From: MPNP01 sp963668325
Lineage (GTDB): Bacteria > Pseudomonadota > Alphaproteobacteria > Rhodobacterales > Rhodobacteraceae
Reading direction: 5' to 3'
Length of the DNA: 64,000 nucleotides
NCBI GenBank assembly: GCA_963668325.1
Contig: OY764222.1
Span: 62,001 to 126,000 of the forward strand
Shown here piece by piece: positions 41,786 to 50,108 of this stretch (within the stretch, counting starts at the first letter, position 1; each line of letters opens with the position of its first letter). A program made the translations under genes and the position numbers. The notes beneath the pieces are model-generated. The model made no database searches. It saw only the letters and a list, made by a program, of their open reading frames with translations, and was not told where the DNA came from.

Positions 41786-42794
41786 ACATTCTCCTTTTTC
41801 TTTTTCTGGTCTCAACTGTAGCCTCTTCGCTACCATCATGAAAGGAACCAAACCATTTATCCCAAGGCATCTCCATAGTCCCATAATTACACTCAAAGTA
41901 ACGGTGGTGAAGTTGGTGGAAAAAATCCCCTAATTGGATTTGTTTTTTGTCCTTATAGACCAAACTCTCAAATCCCGCATGGTTTGCGGCCGCCCCTATC
42001 GTCTGATAGTAAGCATGAAACAAAATGTGGATGGGATGGGATGGCACAACAAAATGAATCAGGAAATTGGTAAAAAATAAGAAATGTTCGATGGGGTGCA
42101 TCGAAATTCCTGACCAAGGACCGACATTTACATTCCGATGGTGAAGCGAATGGGCAACTTTATACAGAGGAGGCCAATGCAGGAGCCTGTGGACCCAGTA
42201 GAAATGAAAGGAAGACCAAATCGGGATCAGGAAAAACAACAGGATGAACCAGATTAAGGGTAATAGCGAACCCCATATACCACTCGAAAAATCAAATACC
42301 GGGGCCAGTCCATTTGCGGCGGCATAGTAAACAAGACACTGATAGAAGGTCCAGAATGTAACCCCGCTAGCCAAGGTCCAGAACATGTTATCATGTACTT
42401 GGTTCCTAAAGGTATAAATACCGTTGTCTTTGGTCAGGTCACGAGGATCGTATTTTAATTTGTCACCCTGTTTCCTTAGACTGTATAGGTAAAAATGCAT
42501 CGACCCGGCAAAGAATGTCATTATGATGATGTTGGTTAGCCATACATTAAAAATCCAACCAAACTGTAATACTGCCATCTCTTCCAGGGAAGGATGAATA
42601 ACAATATAAACTAAAATGGCTAACATTAACTGGATAGCAATCTGGCTAATGGCCAGCCAGTTTTTGGTAAACCAACTTAATGCCCTACGAGGTTCAGGTG
42701 GCCAATTGAAAAGTGGATTGGTTTGCAAGGGCAAGACCGGTTGGTGATTCCAGTCCTTGCTATTGGAGGAATTAGAAATCGAACTATCAGTCAT
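41775..42794 (-). CDS. Sterol desaturase/fatty acid hydroxylase family membrane enzyme
   Basis: A 339-residue integral membrane protein with four to five hydrophobic segments. The di-iron histidine boxes are visible: H-R-L-L-H near 205, H-S-L-H-H near 218, and H-Q-L-H-H near 290, with further His in between. The family hydroxylates or desaturates lipids and carotenoids using O2. The substrate here is unknown. It is followed on the same strand, 19 bp upstream of its start, by the class II aldolase gene, so the two may be co-transcribed. Confidence 0.88.
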   Translation of the reverse strand: MTDSSISNSSNSKDWNHQPVLPLQTNPLFNWPPEPRRALSWFTKNWLAISQIAIQLMLAILVYIVIHPSLEEMAVLQFGWIFNVWLTNIIIMTFFAGSMHFYLYSLRKQGDKLKYDPRDLTKDNGIYTFRNQVHDNMFWTLASGVTFWTFYQCLVYYAAANGLAPVFDFSSGIWGSLLPLIWFILLFFLIPIWSSFHFYWVHRLLHWPPLYKVAHSLHHRNVNVGPWSGISMHPIEHFLFFTNFLIHFVVPSHPIHILFHAYYQTIGAAANHAGFESLVYKDKKQIQLGDFFHQLHHRYFECNYGTMEMPWDKWFGSFHDGSEEATVETRKRKRRMYQS

Positions 42795-42813
42795 TGGGTA
42801 TTCCTTCTAGGTT

Positions 42814-43587
42814 TCAGGTTGCGTAAGCGGGTTCCTCTCTATCAAGAATTATTTTTATCTCTTCAAAATGCTTCTGGCCCAGACCCGGGTAGTTTTCAAC
42901 CTCGGTGGCAACTTTTTCGGCAATACTATCAGGCATTACCCTTAGGGGTTTGCCGGTTTGCAAGGCCCTGATGTAATTCCCTGCTGCCCTTTCAAACAAA
43001 TAAACACGATCAAAAGTATCAGCAACTGTTTGGCCAATGACCAAAACCCCATGGTTTCCCATGACCATCACTTGCTTTTTAGGATCTGAAAACAGAGCTG
43101 CGCATCGATTACCTTCTTCCTCAAAAGCCAAACCACCATAATTCTCATCAATTATGACCCTGTTAAAGAACATTGCCGCGTTCTGATCAACCGGCGGGAG
43201 TGTACTATCCTCCAGACTAGCAAGAACTGTCGAATAGATTGGATGGAGATGGATAGCACATCGTGCATGCGGGCATAGTCTATGAAGAGCTCCATGTAAT
43301 CCCCAGGCAGTTGGATCAGGACAATCCGGCCTATTCATGGTTTCTGGATCGTTCACATCCACCAGCAAAAGATTTGAGGCTCTGATATTGGAAAAGTGTA
43401 CCTGGTTGGGATTGATCAGAAACTTTGTTCCATCTTCATTTACTGCAAGGGAAAAATGATTTGCCACGGCCTCATGAAAATTCATTTTCACAGTCCAGCG
43501 GAAAGCAGCAGCTAGATCAACCCTTTCCTGCCAATAATTATCCTCAACTTGGTTTATTTCATGTTGAGAAAAATCAGTTTCCAACAT
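42814..43587 (-). CDS. Class II aldolase/adducin family protein
   Basis: 257 residues. The family features are N-H-F-S-L-A-V near 40 (phosphate/substrate loop) and zinc-binding histidines in C-A-I-H-L-H-P near 118, plus M-G-N-H-G-V-L near 178. Members are zinc-dependent sugar-phosphate aldolases or decarboxylases; many in proteobacteria have no assigned substrate. It is the first gene of a two-gene minus-strand unit with the membrane hydroxylase. It is divergent from the cobalamin cluster. Confidence 0.88.
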   Translation of the reverse strand: MLETDFSQHEINQVEDNYWQERVDLAAAFRWTVKMNFHEAVANHFSLAVNEDGTKFLINPNQVHFSNIRASNLLLVDVNDPETMNRPDCPDPTAWGLHGALHRLCPHARCAIHLHPIYSTVLASLEDSTLPPVDQNAAMFFNRVIIDENYGGLAFEEEGNRCAALFSDPKKQVMVMGNHGVLVIGQTVADTFDRVYLFERAAGNYIRALQTGKPLRVMPDSIAEKVATEVENYPGLGQKHFEEIKIILDREEPAYAT

Positions 43588-43761
43588 TTCGACACTTCCC
43601 CTATGTAGCTTTGAAATCGTAATATTTATAAGAATAAAAAATTACAATCTATTATTGGAAAGATTAATTTAAAAATTAGTTTTTCTACAATCTTTTTCTT
43701 TGTTTGGAGGACAACTTTAATGTGTCCCTCAGCATATTTTACAAGCATTAAGGGGATTATC

Positions 43762-43777
43762 ATCCCTGACTAGGGAT
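43762..43777. promoter_or_regulatory. Inverted repeat upstream of the cobalamin cluster
   Basis: ATCCCT-GACT-AGGGAT is a perfect 6-bp inverted repeat with a four-base spacer, about 80 bp before the cbiX start, in the 271-bp divergent gap 43588-43858. A GGGGAT just upstream adds a possible third arm. No cobalamin riboswitch (no B12-box-like GCCACTG) is seen here. The role as an operator is a guess. Confidence 0.3.
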
Positions 43778-43858
43778 ATCTCAACTTATTCTTGCAAGAA
43801 ATTGCAAGAAAACTTTTTATGATTTCAACTCTTTCTAACTGAAAAGTGAGGACAAATT

Positions 43859-44929
43859 TTGGATAAGATAGGTGTTATGGTATGCGGGCATGGGTCTCGT
43901 TCAAATGAGGCCGTGGAGGAGTTTGCTGGAGCAGCAAGACAAATACCAAATTATCTCCCCAAGGATTGGGAATTGGAATTTGGCTACCTCGAATTTGCCA
44001 ATCCTGTCCTAAGGAAAGGGCTGGATAGGCTTAGGGAAAAGGGGTGCTCAAAGATTCTAGCCATTCCGGGAATGCTTTTTGCTGCCATGCACGTTAAAAA
44101 CGATATTCCTTCGGTGCTGAACAGTTATTCCAAGGAGCATTCCATACCGATTCAATTTGGCAAGGAACTGGGAATTGATCCCAAACTCCTGGAAGCCTCA
44201 GCTCAGAGAATTCAAGAAGCCCTGGGAAATGACAAGGAAAGTAATTCCATACCCTTATCGGAAACTTGTCTGGTTGTAATTGGCAGAGGAGCTTCAGACC
44301 CTGATGCCAACTCAAATGTTTCAAAAGTTGCCCGGTTATTGCAGGAGGGTTTGGGGTTTGGCTGGTGTGAAGTAGGTTATTCTGGAGTAACCTTCCCTTT
44401 GGTTGAACCTTGTCTTGAGCATGTAACCAAACTGGGTTATCGCCAAGTGGTTGTTTTCCCTTATTTCCTGTTCGGGGGTATTTTGATTGATCGAATATAT
44501 GGTTTTACTGACCTGGTGGCACAAAGAAATCCCGATATCCAATTCAAAAAAGCATCTTATCTAAATGACCACCCCTTGGTTCTAGAGGTTTTCGCCGATC
44601 GGGCCAAGAATATCCTGAGTGGGGATACTGCCATGAACTGCTCGCTATGCAAGTATCGTACCAATGTTCTGGGGTTCGAAGATGAGGTCGGAATGAAACA
44701 GGAAAGTCATCACCACCATGTCGAAGGACAAGGTGCATCGGCTCCAGGATCCAATGTACAAAATTGTCAGCTTTGTGATGATTTTTGCACAGGGGCTTGT
44801 CGTTTACAACATACCCATAATCATGATACCGACCATCATGACCACCACCATGATCACCATCATCATCCTTATCCTCACAGCCAACACCCATTGGGGCCGG
44901 AAAGTGTTAGAAAGTATCTCAAGGATTGA
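43859..44929 (+). CDS. cbiX: Sirohydrochlorin cobaltochelatase CbiX, long form with Fe-S motif and His-rich tail
   Basis: 356 residues. Two CbiX domains are visible: the metal-binding start V-M-V-C-G-H-G-S-R-S near 7-16, then V-I-G-R-G-A-S-D-P near 139. The M-N-C-S-L-C sequence at 259-264 matches the MxCxxC iron-sulfur motif of CbiX-long proteins, and a second C-Q-L-C...C...C cluster follows. The last 60 residues are extremely rich in histidine, likely a cobalt store. It inserts Co2+ into sirohydrochlorin (early-insertion route). It starts with TTG 43859 after GTGAGGAC. It overlaps cobH by one base (TGATG). Confidence 0.92.
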   Translation: MDKIGVMVCGHGSRSNEAVEEFAGAARQIPNYLPKDWELEFGYLEFANPVLRKGLDRLREKGCSKILAIPGMLFAAMHVKNDIPSVLNSYSKEHSIPIQFGKELGIDPKLLEASAQRIQEALGNDKESNSIPLSETCLVVIGRGASDPDANSNVSKVARLLQEGLGFGWCEVGYSGVTFPLVEPCLEHVTKLGYRQVVVFPYFLFGGILIDRIYGFTDLVAQRNPDIQFKKASYLNDHPLVLEVFADRAKNILSGDTAMNCSLCKYRTNVLGFEDEVGMKQESHHHHVEGQGASAPGSNVQNCQLCDDFCTGACRLQHTHNHDTDHHDHHHDHHHHPYPHSQHPLGPESVRKYLKD

Positions 44930-45564
44930 TGTATATTTACGAAAAGAATCCCGATAGGATCTACCAAAAGAGTTTCGAAATCATCCGAAATGAAATTGAT
45001 ATTGAATCTTATCCGAAGGATATCAGGGAAGTTGTTATCCGGATAATTCATTCCTGTGGAATGACCGATATCACCAAGGATATTCACTACTCGTCTGATT
45101 TCGTGAACTCTGGCCTTGGTGCTCTGGCCGCTGGTAAGCCTATATTCTGTGACAGTTTTATGACTTCCAACGGAATAATCCGCAAAAATCTACCCAGGAA
45201 CAACGAGGTAATAGTCACACTGAATGAAGGGGGTGTGAAACAGAAATCCTCAACAAAGACAACTAGGTCCGCGGCTGCAATTGATCACTGGTTTCCCTCG
45301 TGTGAAGGGTCTCTGGCAGTTATTGGCAATGCTCCTACAGCTCTCTTTAGATTACTGGAACTAGTCCATACTCACAAGAAAAAACCAGCCCTGATTATTG
45401 GTGTTCCAGTGGGCTTTGTAGGTGCACAGGAAAGTAAATCGGAATTAATCAAATCTGCTTTGGGAGTTGCGTATATAACCATTGCTGGCAGAAGAGGTGG
45501 TTCGGCCATTGCAGCCTCGATAGTAAACGCCATGGCTCTTATTTTGAAACAACAAAATTCGTAA
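44929..45564 (+). CDS. cobH: Precorrin-8X methylmutase CobH/CbiC
   Basis: About 211 residues. The catalytic His is in I-R-I-I-H-S-C-G-M-T-D near 43, and the conserved G-V-P-V-G-F-V-G-A-Q-E-S-K is near 168. It moves a methyl group from C11 to C12 of precorrin-8 to give hydrogenobyrinate (or the cobalt form). It begins at ATG 44929 inside the cbiX stop and ends seven bases before cobL. Confidence 0.95.
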   Translation: MYIYEKNPDRIYQKSFEIIRNEIDIESYPKDIREVVIRIIHSCGMTDITKDIHYSSDFVNSGLGALAAGKPIFCDSFMTSNGIIRKNLPRNNEVIVTLNEGGVKQKSSTKTTRSAAAIDHWFPSCEGSLAVIGNAPTALFRLLELVHTHKKKPALIIGVPVGFVGAQESKSELIKSALGVAYITIAGRRGGSAIAASIVNAMALILKQQNS

Positions 45565-45570
45565 ATTTCA

Positions 45571-46803
45571 ATGGCAATTTCCACTAATAACGAACAGCCT
45601 TGGCTTCATGTCATAGGAGTTGGGGAATCTGGATTAAAGAGTCTTGATTCCGAAGCTTTGAAGGTATTGGAAAATTCTGAAATCATTATCGGCGGTGAAA
45701 GGCATCATAATCTGACCAAGGGTTTTCAGGCTAAGAGGATAAAATGGCCATCCCCCTTTTCGACAATGGTCGGAAAGCTAGGGGAATTTAGACCCAAAAT
45801 GGTTGCAATTCTGGTAACAGGCGATCCGCTTTGGTACTCAGCCGGTGCATTGTTGGCAAAAGAATGGCCCCAAGAAGAAATTAGGTTTTATCCTCAACTG
45901 TCGGCCTTCCAATTGGCTTGTTCAAGGATGAGCTGGAGTATCCCTGATGTTGATAAACTAACGGTCCATGGTAGACCGGTAGAGCAAATCATACCCTGGT
46001 TTTCCCCCTATAATAAGATTGTAGTCCTTACCGCAGATGCCCAAAGCCCCAGAATAATTGCTGACCTTCTCGTGAAAAAGGGATACGGTTTGAGTAAAAT
46101 GATCGTTCTTGGAGAAATGGGAGGACCAAGTGAGTCAATAATTCATGGCCAGGCAGATAATTGGGAACAGACCGAGGGAAATTGCTCCATACCTGAGTTT
46201 CATACCCTTTGTGTTGAATGTATTCCTTCCGGGAACGATGCCATACTTCTATCCCCACCTGGATTGCCTGACAATGCTTTTGTTTCGGATGGGAACTTCA
46301 CCAAGAAGGAAGTGAGATCACTTACTGTAAGTTCATTAAACCCCGGTAAAAATAAAATACTATGGGATCTAGGATGTGGTAGTGGTTCTATCGGTATTGA
46401 GTGGTTGCAATTATCCTTCAACGGTAAGGCCTTTGGTGTGGAAAGGAATCCCCTTCGGTGCGAAATGGCGCAAAACAATGCCTTGAAGTTGGGATCCCCA
46501 CGGTTTGCGATAATTTGTGGACGGTCCTTGGATACAATAAACACATTACCTGACCCAGATTCAGTATTTATCGGTGGCGGTCTGGATCTTGAGCTAGTTG
46601 AGCAAGCGTTACATCGGCTTAAACCCTACGGATGTTTGGTAGCCAATACTGTAACCTTGGAATCGGAAGCTGTATTGGGTGATTTGCAGAAGAAATTTGG
46701 TGGTGAACTAACCAAGATTGCCATCTCCAGGAGCAGAACGATTGGCAAGTTAACAACTTGGGACCAACTTTTACCTGTAACCCAGTGGAGGTTACAAAAG
46801 TGA
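45571..46803 (+). CDS. cobL: Precorrin-6Y C5,15-methyltransferase (decarboxylating) CobL, CbiE-CbiT fusion
   Basis: 410 residues. Residues 1-210 are a CbiE-type tetrapyrrole methylase (V-I-G-V-G-E-S-G-L near 10, V-T-G-D-P-L-W-Y-S near 85). Residues 215-410 form a CbiT-type methyltransferase (L-W-D-L-G-C-G-S-G-S-I-G-I-E near 265). The fused enzyme methylates C5 and C15 and decarboxylates the C12 acetate. Its TGA overlaps the GTG start of cobI. Confidence 0.95.
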   Translation: MAISTNNEQPWLHVIGVGESGLKSLDSEALKVLENSEIIIGGERHHNLTKGFQAKRIKWPSPFSTMVGKLGEFRPKMVAILVTGDPLWYSAGALLAKEWPQEEIRFYPQLSAFQLACSRMSWSIPDVDKLTVHGRPVEQIIPWFSPYNKIVVLTADAQSPRIIADLLVKKGYGLSKMIVLGEMGGPSESIIHGQADNWEQTEGNCSIPEFHTLCVECIPSGNDAILLSPPGLPDNAFVSDGNFTKKEVRSLTVSSLNPGKNKILWDLGCGSGSIGIEWLQLSFNGKAFGVERNPLRCEMAQNNALKLGSPRFAIICGRSLDTINTLPDPDSVFIGGGLDLELVEQALHRLKPYGCLVANTVTLESEAVLGDLQKKFGGELTKIAISRSRTIGKLTTWDQLLPVTQWRLQK

Positions 46804-47510
46804 AAGGAAAACTTGTTGGTGTCGGAGTAGGCCCTGGCGACCCCGAATTGATTACTCTCAAAGCTCTTAATGCTATCAAGGAGGCAAAAGTTATTGCTTA
46901 TCCCTCAACTGAAACTGGGGAGAGTTTTGCCAGAAATATCGTCAAGGATTACTTTCCAAAAAAGGTACTTGAGATTCCCATCAAGATTCCTATGGTTGAA
47001 AGTCGGTTTCCCAGCCAACTCATTTACAATACTGCCTCAGATGAAATATCCATCCACCTGAAAACAGGCGAGAATGTCATAGTCCTATGCCAGGGGGATC
47101 CTTTTTTCTATGGGTCCTTCATGTATCTCTTTTCCAGGTTTGCAGGTAAATATCCGGTTGAAATTATCCCCGGAATTTCTTCCCTTAATGCGTGCTCTGC
47201 TGTCTCGCAAAGACCATTATGCTCACGGCTTGAATCTCTCTCGGTAATACCAGCGGGATTGCATGAGGATGAACTCCTGGATCAGTTGGCGAAAGAAGGT
47301 GCTTTTGCCATAATGAAAGTTGGAAAACACCTGACCAGGATTAAAAACCTCCTGGATCAAAAGGGAATGGGCAAAAGAGCAATATATGTGTCCCACGCCA
47401 CACTCCCCAACCAAAAGGTATTCCCTTTGTCAGAAGCACCCGAGACAGCCCCTTACTTTTCAATGATACTAGTTCCGAGTGAGGATGAATATGTCACCTT
47501 TGACACCTGA
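46800..47510 (+). CDS. cobI: Precorrin-2 C20-methyltransferase CobI/CbiL
   Basis: About 236 residues of the tetrapyrrole methylase fold. G-V-G-V-G-P-G-D-P-E-L near 7 and C-Q-G-D-P-F-F-Y-G-S near 96 are the SAM and substrate loops. GTG at 46800, overlapping the cobL stop as GTGA, is chosen over a start 42 bases upstream because the fold begins K-G-K-L-V-G-V-G. It methylates C20 to give precorrin-3A. Its 3' end overlaps the start of the next gene by about 20 bases. Confidence 0.95.
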   Translation: MKGKLVGVGVGPGDPELITLKALNAIKEAKVIAYPSTETGESFARNIVKDYFPKKVLEIPIKIPMVESRFPSQLIYNTASDEISIHLKTGENVIVLCQGDPFFYGSFMYLFSRFAGKYPVEIIPGISSLNACSAVSQRPLCSRLESLSVIPAGLHEDELLDQLAKEGAFAIMKVGKHLTRIKNLLDQKGMGKRAIYVSHATLPNQKVFPLSEAPETAPYFSMILVPSEDEYVTFDT

Positions 47511-49329
47511 TATCTTCACTTTCACCTCTAGCGGTCAACTCATTGGGCAAAAGATCGCCGATCTCTTTGGAAGTGATTTAACTTCCCCTTCCAATTATCC
47601 CAGCAAGGAAATCACCACTAAAATCAGGGAAGCCTTCTTGGGACACCGTCCCATTGTGGGGGTTTGCTCTACAGGCATTTTAATTCGTACCCTGAGCCCT
47701 TTAATCAGAAAAAAACAACAGGAACCTCCAGTAATTGCCGTTTCTGAAGATGGTCAATTCGTCATCCCTCTCTTGGGTGGGCATTATTCAGCTAACAAAT
47801 TGGCTGTAACAATTGCCGAGCATCTGAATTCCAAGCCAGTTCTCTCAACCGGGAGTTATGTAACCCTTGGCCTTTCCCTAAGTGAACCTCCAGATGATTG
47901 GACTCTGGTGAATCCAATTGATGTCAAGGGAATTGCCGCAAGAATATTACGAGGCGAGAAAATTGAAATCCTTGGCCAAGCTGATTGGATATCGCCCTTG
48001 GGAAACCAAAAAAATATTCAAATTAAAGAAACAGCCGAAAGAAACCGGATTGTCATAAAAGCCAAGGGATTGCCGCCATTGGTTTACCAAAGGAAAGAAT
48101 ATGCCTTGGGAATAGGTTGCATTAGAAATTGTGACCCTGAAAATCTGATCGGATTTGTAAGCAGCAATCTATCTGAACATGGAATTAGTCCTGGGAGTAT
48201 AGAGGGTGTCTATTCGATAGATCTGAAATCAGATGAGCCTGCCATCCATCATTTGGCCCATAATCTTGGAGTCCAGGCCAAATTTTATCCACCGGAGATA
48301 CTTCAAACCCAACACTCAAATTTGAAAAACCCTTCGGAGGAAGTATACCGGGAAGTGGGTTGTCTTGGGGTGTGTGAAGGTGCCTGCTTGACTAGAGCAG
48401 GTAATGGCAGAAGCCTGATCATTGAAAAAATCAAATCACCCACTGCAACAATGGCCGTGGCAAAATTAGGGGGTTTTACCGCCAATCCAGGCACCCCTCG
48501 TGGCCAGCTTTCAGTTGTTGGAATTGGACCTGGAAATGTTTCTGCCCGAACCCCTGACGTTAGCAGGATTTTGGCCGAGGCTGAAGTAATTGTGGGCTAC
48601 AAGGGATATCTTTCTCTTCTGGAACCCTTGCCCAAGAACCAGGAAATTGTTGCATTTGAACTTGGGGAGGAAGAAAAAAGGTGCCGGTTTTCGTTGGAAA
48701 CAGCAGGATTGGGTAAACAAGTAGTCCTAGTTTGTTCTGGGGACAGCAATATCTTTGCCATGAATTCGCTTGTCATGGAATTACTGGACATTCCTGAAAC
48801 AAATGGCGGGGTATCGCCAAGAGCAAGAAGGTCTCATGTTCAGTGCCTACCAGGCATTACTGCCATGCAGGCAGCCTCAGCCAAAGGAGGTGGCTTGATT
48901 GGTCATGACTTTTGTGTGATTTCCCTTTCCAATCTCCTGACAGATGACGAAACCATTCTCGCCAGAGTGCAAAGAGCAGCACAAGGGGATTTCGTTATTT
49001 CTCTTTATAATCCGGCTTCAAGAAAAAGGAAGAGATTGTTGGACCAAACCCTCCAGATCATCCAGCAATACAGAACTGAAGACACACCAGTCCTGATAGC
49101 CAAGAATGTTGGCAGGGATGAAGAAAGGTTTACGCTTAAAGATCTCTCGACCTTCAATGCGGCAGAGATTGATATGCTAACGGTATTGATAATAGGAAAC
49201 TCACAATCCAAAACCTTTACAACAAACTCCAAATTGAACGGTATAGAAGGCAAGTGGGTTTATACCCCACGGGGGTACAATAAAAAAATTCTGGCCAGTA
49301 ATTCTGCCAAAGAAGGATCAAAGGTGTGA
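47491..49329 (+). CDS. cobJ: CbiG-CobJ fusion: ring-contraction helper plus precorrin-3B C17-methyltransferase
   Basis: About 612 residues. Residues 1-320 are CbiG: an N-terminal domain (T-S-S-G-Q-L-I-G), a middle part with I-P-L-L-G-G-H-Y-S-A-N-K-L-A, and a C-terminal part with A-L-G-I-G-C. The remainder is the CobJ/CbiH methylase (S-V-V-G-I-G-P-G-N near 340, C-S-G-D-S-N-I-F near 415, Y-N-P-A-S-R-K-R). CbiG opens the delta-lactone in the cobalt-first route and CobJ/CbiH contracts the ring. Five cysteines (210, 214, 291, 295, 299) in the CbiG part are spaced C-x3-C and C-x3-C-x3-C. The ATG at 47491 has GTGAGG six bases upstream; ATG 47485 is also possible. It overlaps cobM by GTGA. Confidence 0.9.
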   Translation: MSPLTPDIFTFTSSGQLIGQKIADLFGSDLTSPSNYPSKEITTKIREAFLGHRPIVGVCSTGILIRTLSPLIRKKQQEPPVIAVSEDGQFVIPLLGGHYSANKLAVTIAEHLNSKPVLSTGSYVTLGLSLSEPPDDWTLVNPIDVKGIAARILRGEKIEILGQADWISPLGNQKNIQIKETAERNRIVIKAKGLPPLVYQRKEYALGIGCIRNCDPENLIGFVSSNLSEHGISPGSIEGVYSIDLKSDEPAIHHLAHNLGVQAKFYPPEILQTQHSNLKNPSEEVYREVGCLGVCEGACLTRAGNGRSLIIEKIKSPTATMAVAKLGGFTANPGTPRGQLSVVGIGPGNVSARTPDVSRILAEAEVIVGYKGYLSLLEPLPKNQEIVAFELGEEEKRCRFSLETAGLGKQVVLVCSGDSNIFAMNSLVMELLDIPETNGGVSPRARRSHVQCLPGITAMQAASAKGGGLIGHDFCVISLSNLLTDDETILARVQRAAQGDFVISLYNPASRKRKRLLDQTLQIIQQYRTEDTPVLIAKNVGRDEERFTLKDLSTFNAAEIDMLTVLIIGNSQSKTFTTNSKLNGIEGKWVYTPRGYNKKILASNSAKEGSKV

Positions 49330-50108
49330 CCGTTTATTTTATTGGTGCCGGCCCTGGTGATCCAGATTTGATAACCGTAAAGGGTCAGAGATTAATTTCC
49401 CAATGCCCGGTCTGTATCTATGCAGGCTCGCTTGTACCTGAAGATGTAATAGCCACTGCCCCTGATTCGGCCTTGGTGATTGATTCGGCCTCCCTACATC
49501 TGGAGGAAATTATGGGCATTATCTCGAAGGCACATGGGGAGGGCAAGGATGTTGCCAGGGTTCATTCCGGCGATCCATCCATATATGGGGCTATTGCCGA
49601 ACAGATTGAACGCTTGAAGGGATTAGAAATACCCTACCAGATTATCCCAGGGGTACCAGCCTTTGCAGCTGCAGCCGCAGCTTTTGGCCAGGAATTAACA
49701 ATTCCAAAAATTTCCCAAACGCTTATTCTGACCAGAACATCCATGAAATCGACCGATATGCCACAGGATGAGGATTTGGCCATATTGGGTGCCTCCAAGG
49801 CCACCTTGATCATTCATCTCTCGGTTAGAAATTCCCTTGCCATCCAACGAAAACTCATCCCACATTATGGCGAAAATTGCCCAGTCATCATTGTTTACAG
49901 AGTTGGCTGGCCAGACCAAAAAATAATTAGAACTGATTTGAATTCCCTTCGGGATGAAATTCGAGCCTACAAGCTCACACGGACGGTTTTGATTTTTGTG
50001 GGAAAATCCCTGGACCCCAAAGTTATTGAGGAAAGTGCCTTATATGATAAAGACCATAGTCATATCCTGCGATTCAAAAAGCGGCCCAAAACAGATCATT
50101 CCTCCTGA
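49326..50108 (+). CDS. cobM: Precorrin-4 C11-methyltransferase CobM/CbiF
   Basis: 260 residues. Tetrapyrrole methylase motifs F-I-G-A-G-P-G-D-P-D-L at 5-15, H-S-G-D-P-S-I-Y-G near 80 and I-P-G-V-P-A-F-A-A near 103 are present. It methylates C11 of precorrin-4. It starts with GTG at 49326 overlapping the previous stop. It is the last gene of the first plus-strand block; its 3' end overlaps the convergent cobB gene by 13 bases. Confidence 0.95.
   Translation: MTVYFIGAGPGDPDLITVKGQRLISQCPVCIYAGSLVPEDVIATAPDSALVIDSASLHLEEIMGIISKAHGEGKDVARVHSGDPSIYGAIAEQIERLKGLEIPYQIIPGVPAFAAAAAAFGQELTIPKISQTLILTRTSMKSTDMPQDEDLAILGASKATLIIHLSVRNSLAIQRKLIPHYGENCPVIIVYRVGWPDQKIIRTDLNSLRDEIRAYKLTRTVLIFVGKSLDPKVIEESALYDKDHSHILRFKKRPKTDHSS

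Noticed and set aside
43588..43858. Possible cobalamin riboswitch before cbiX (also checked before cbiD, 52892-53236)
   Set aside because: No B12-box-like sequence or the expected multi-helix pattern was seen in either gap.
44544..44891. 115-codon antisense frame in the cbiX His-rich tail
   Set aside because: CAC/CAT repeats read backwards as Val/Met/Gly/Asp codons; it is a shadow of the low-complexity tail.
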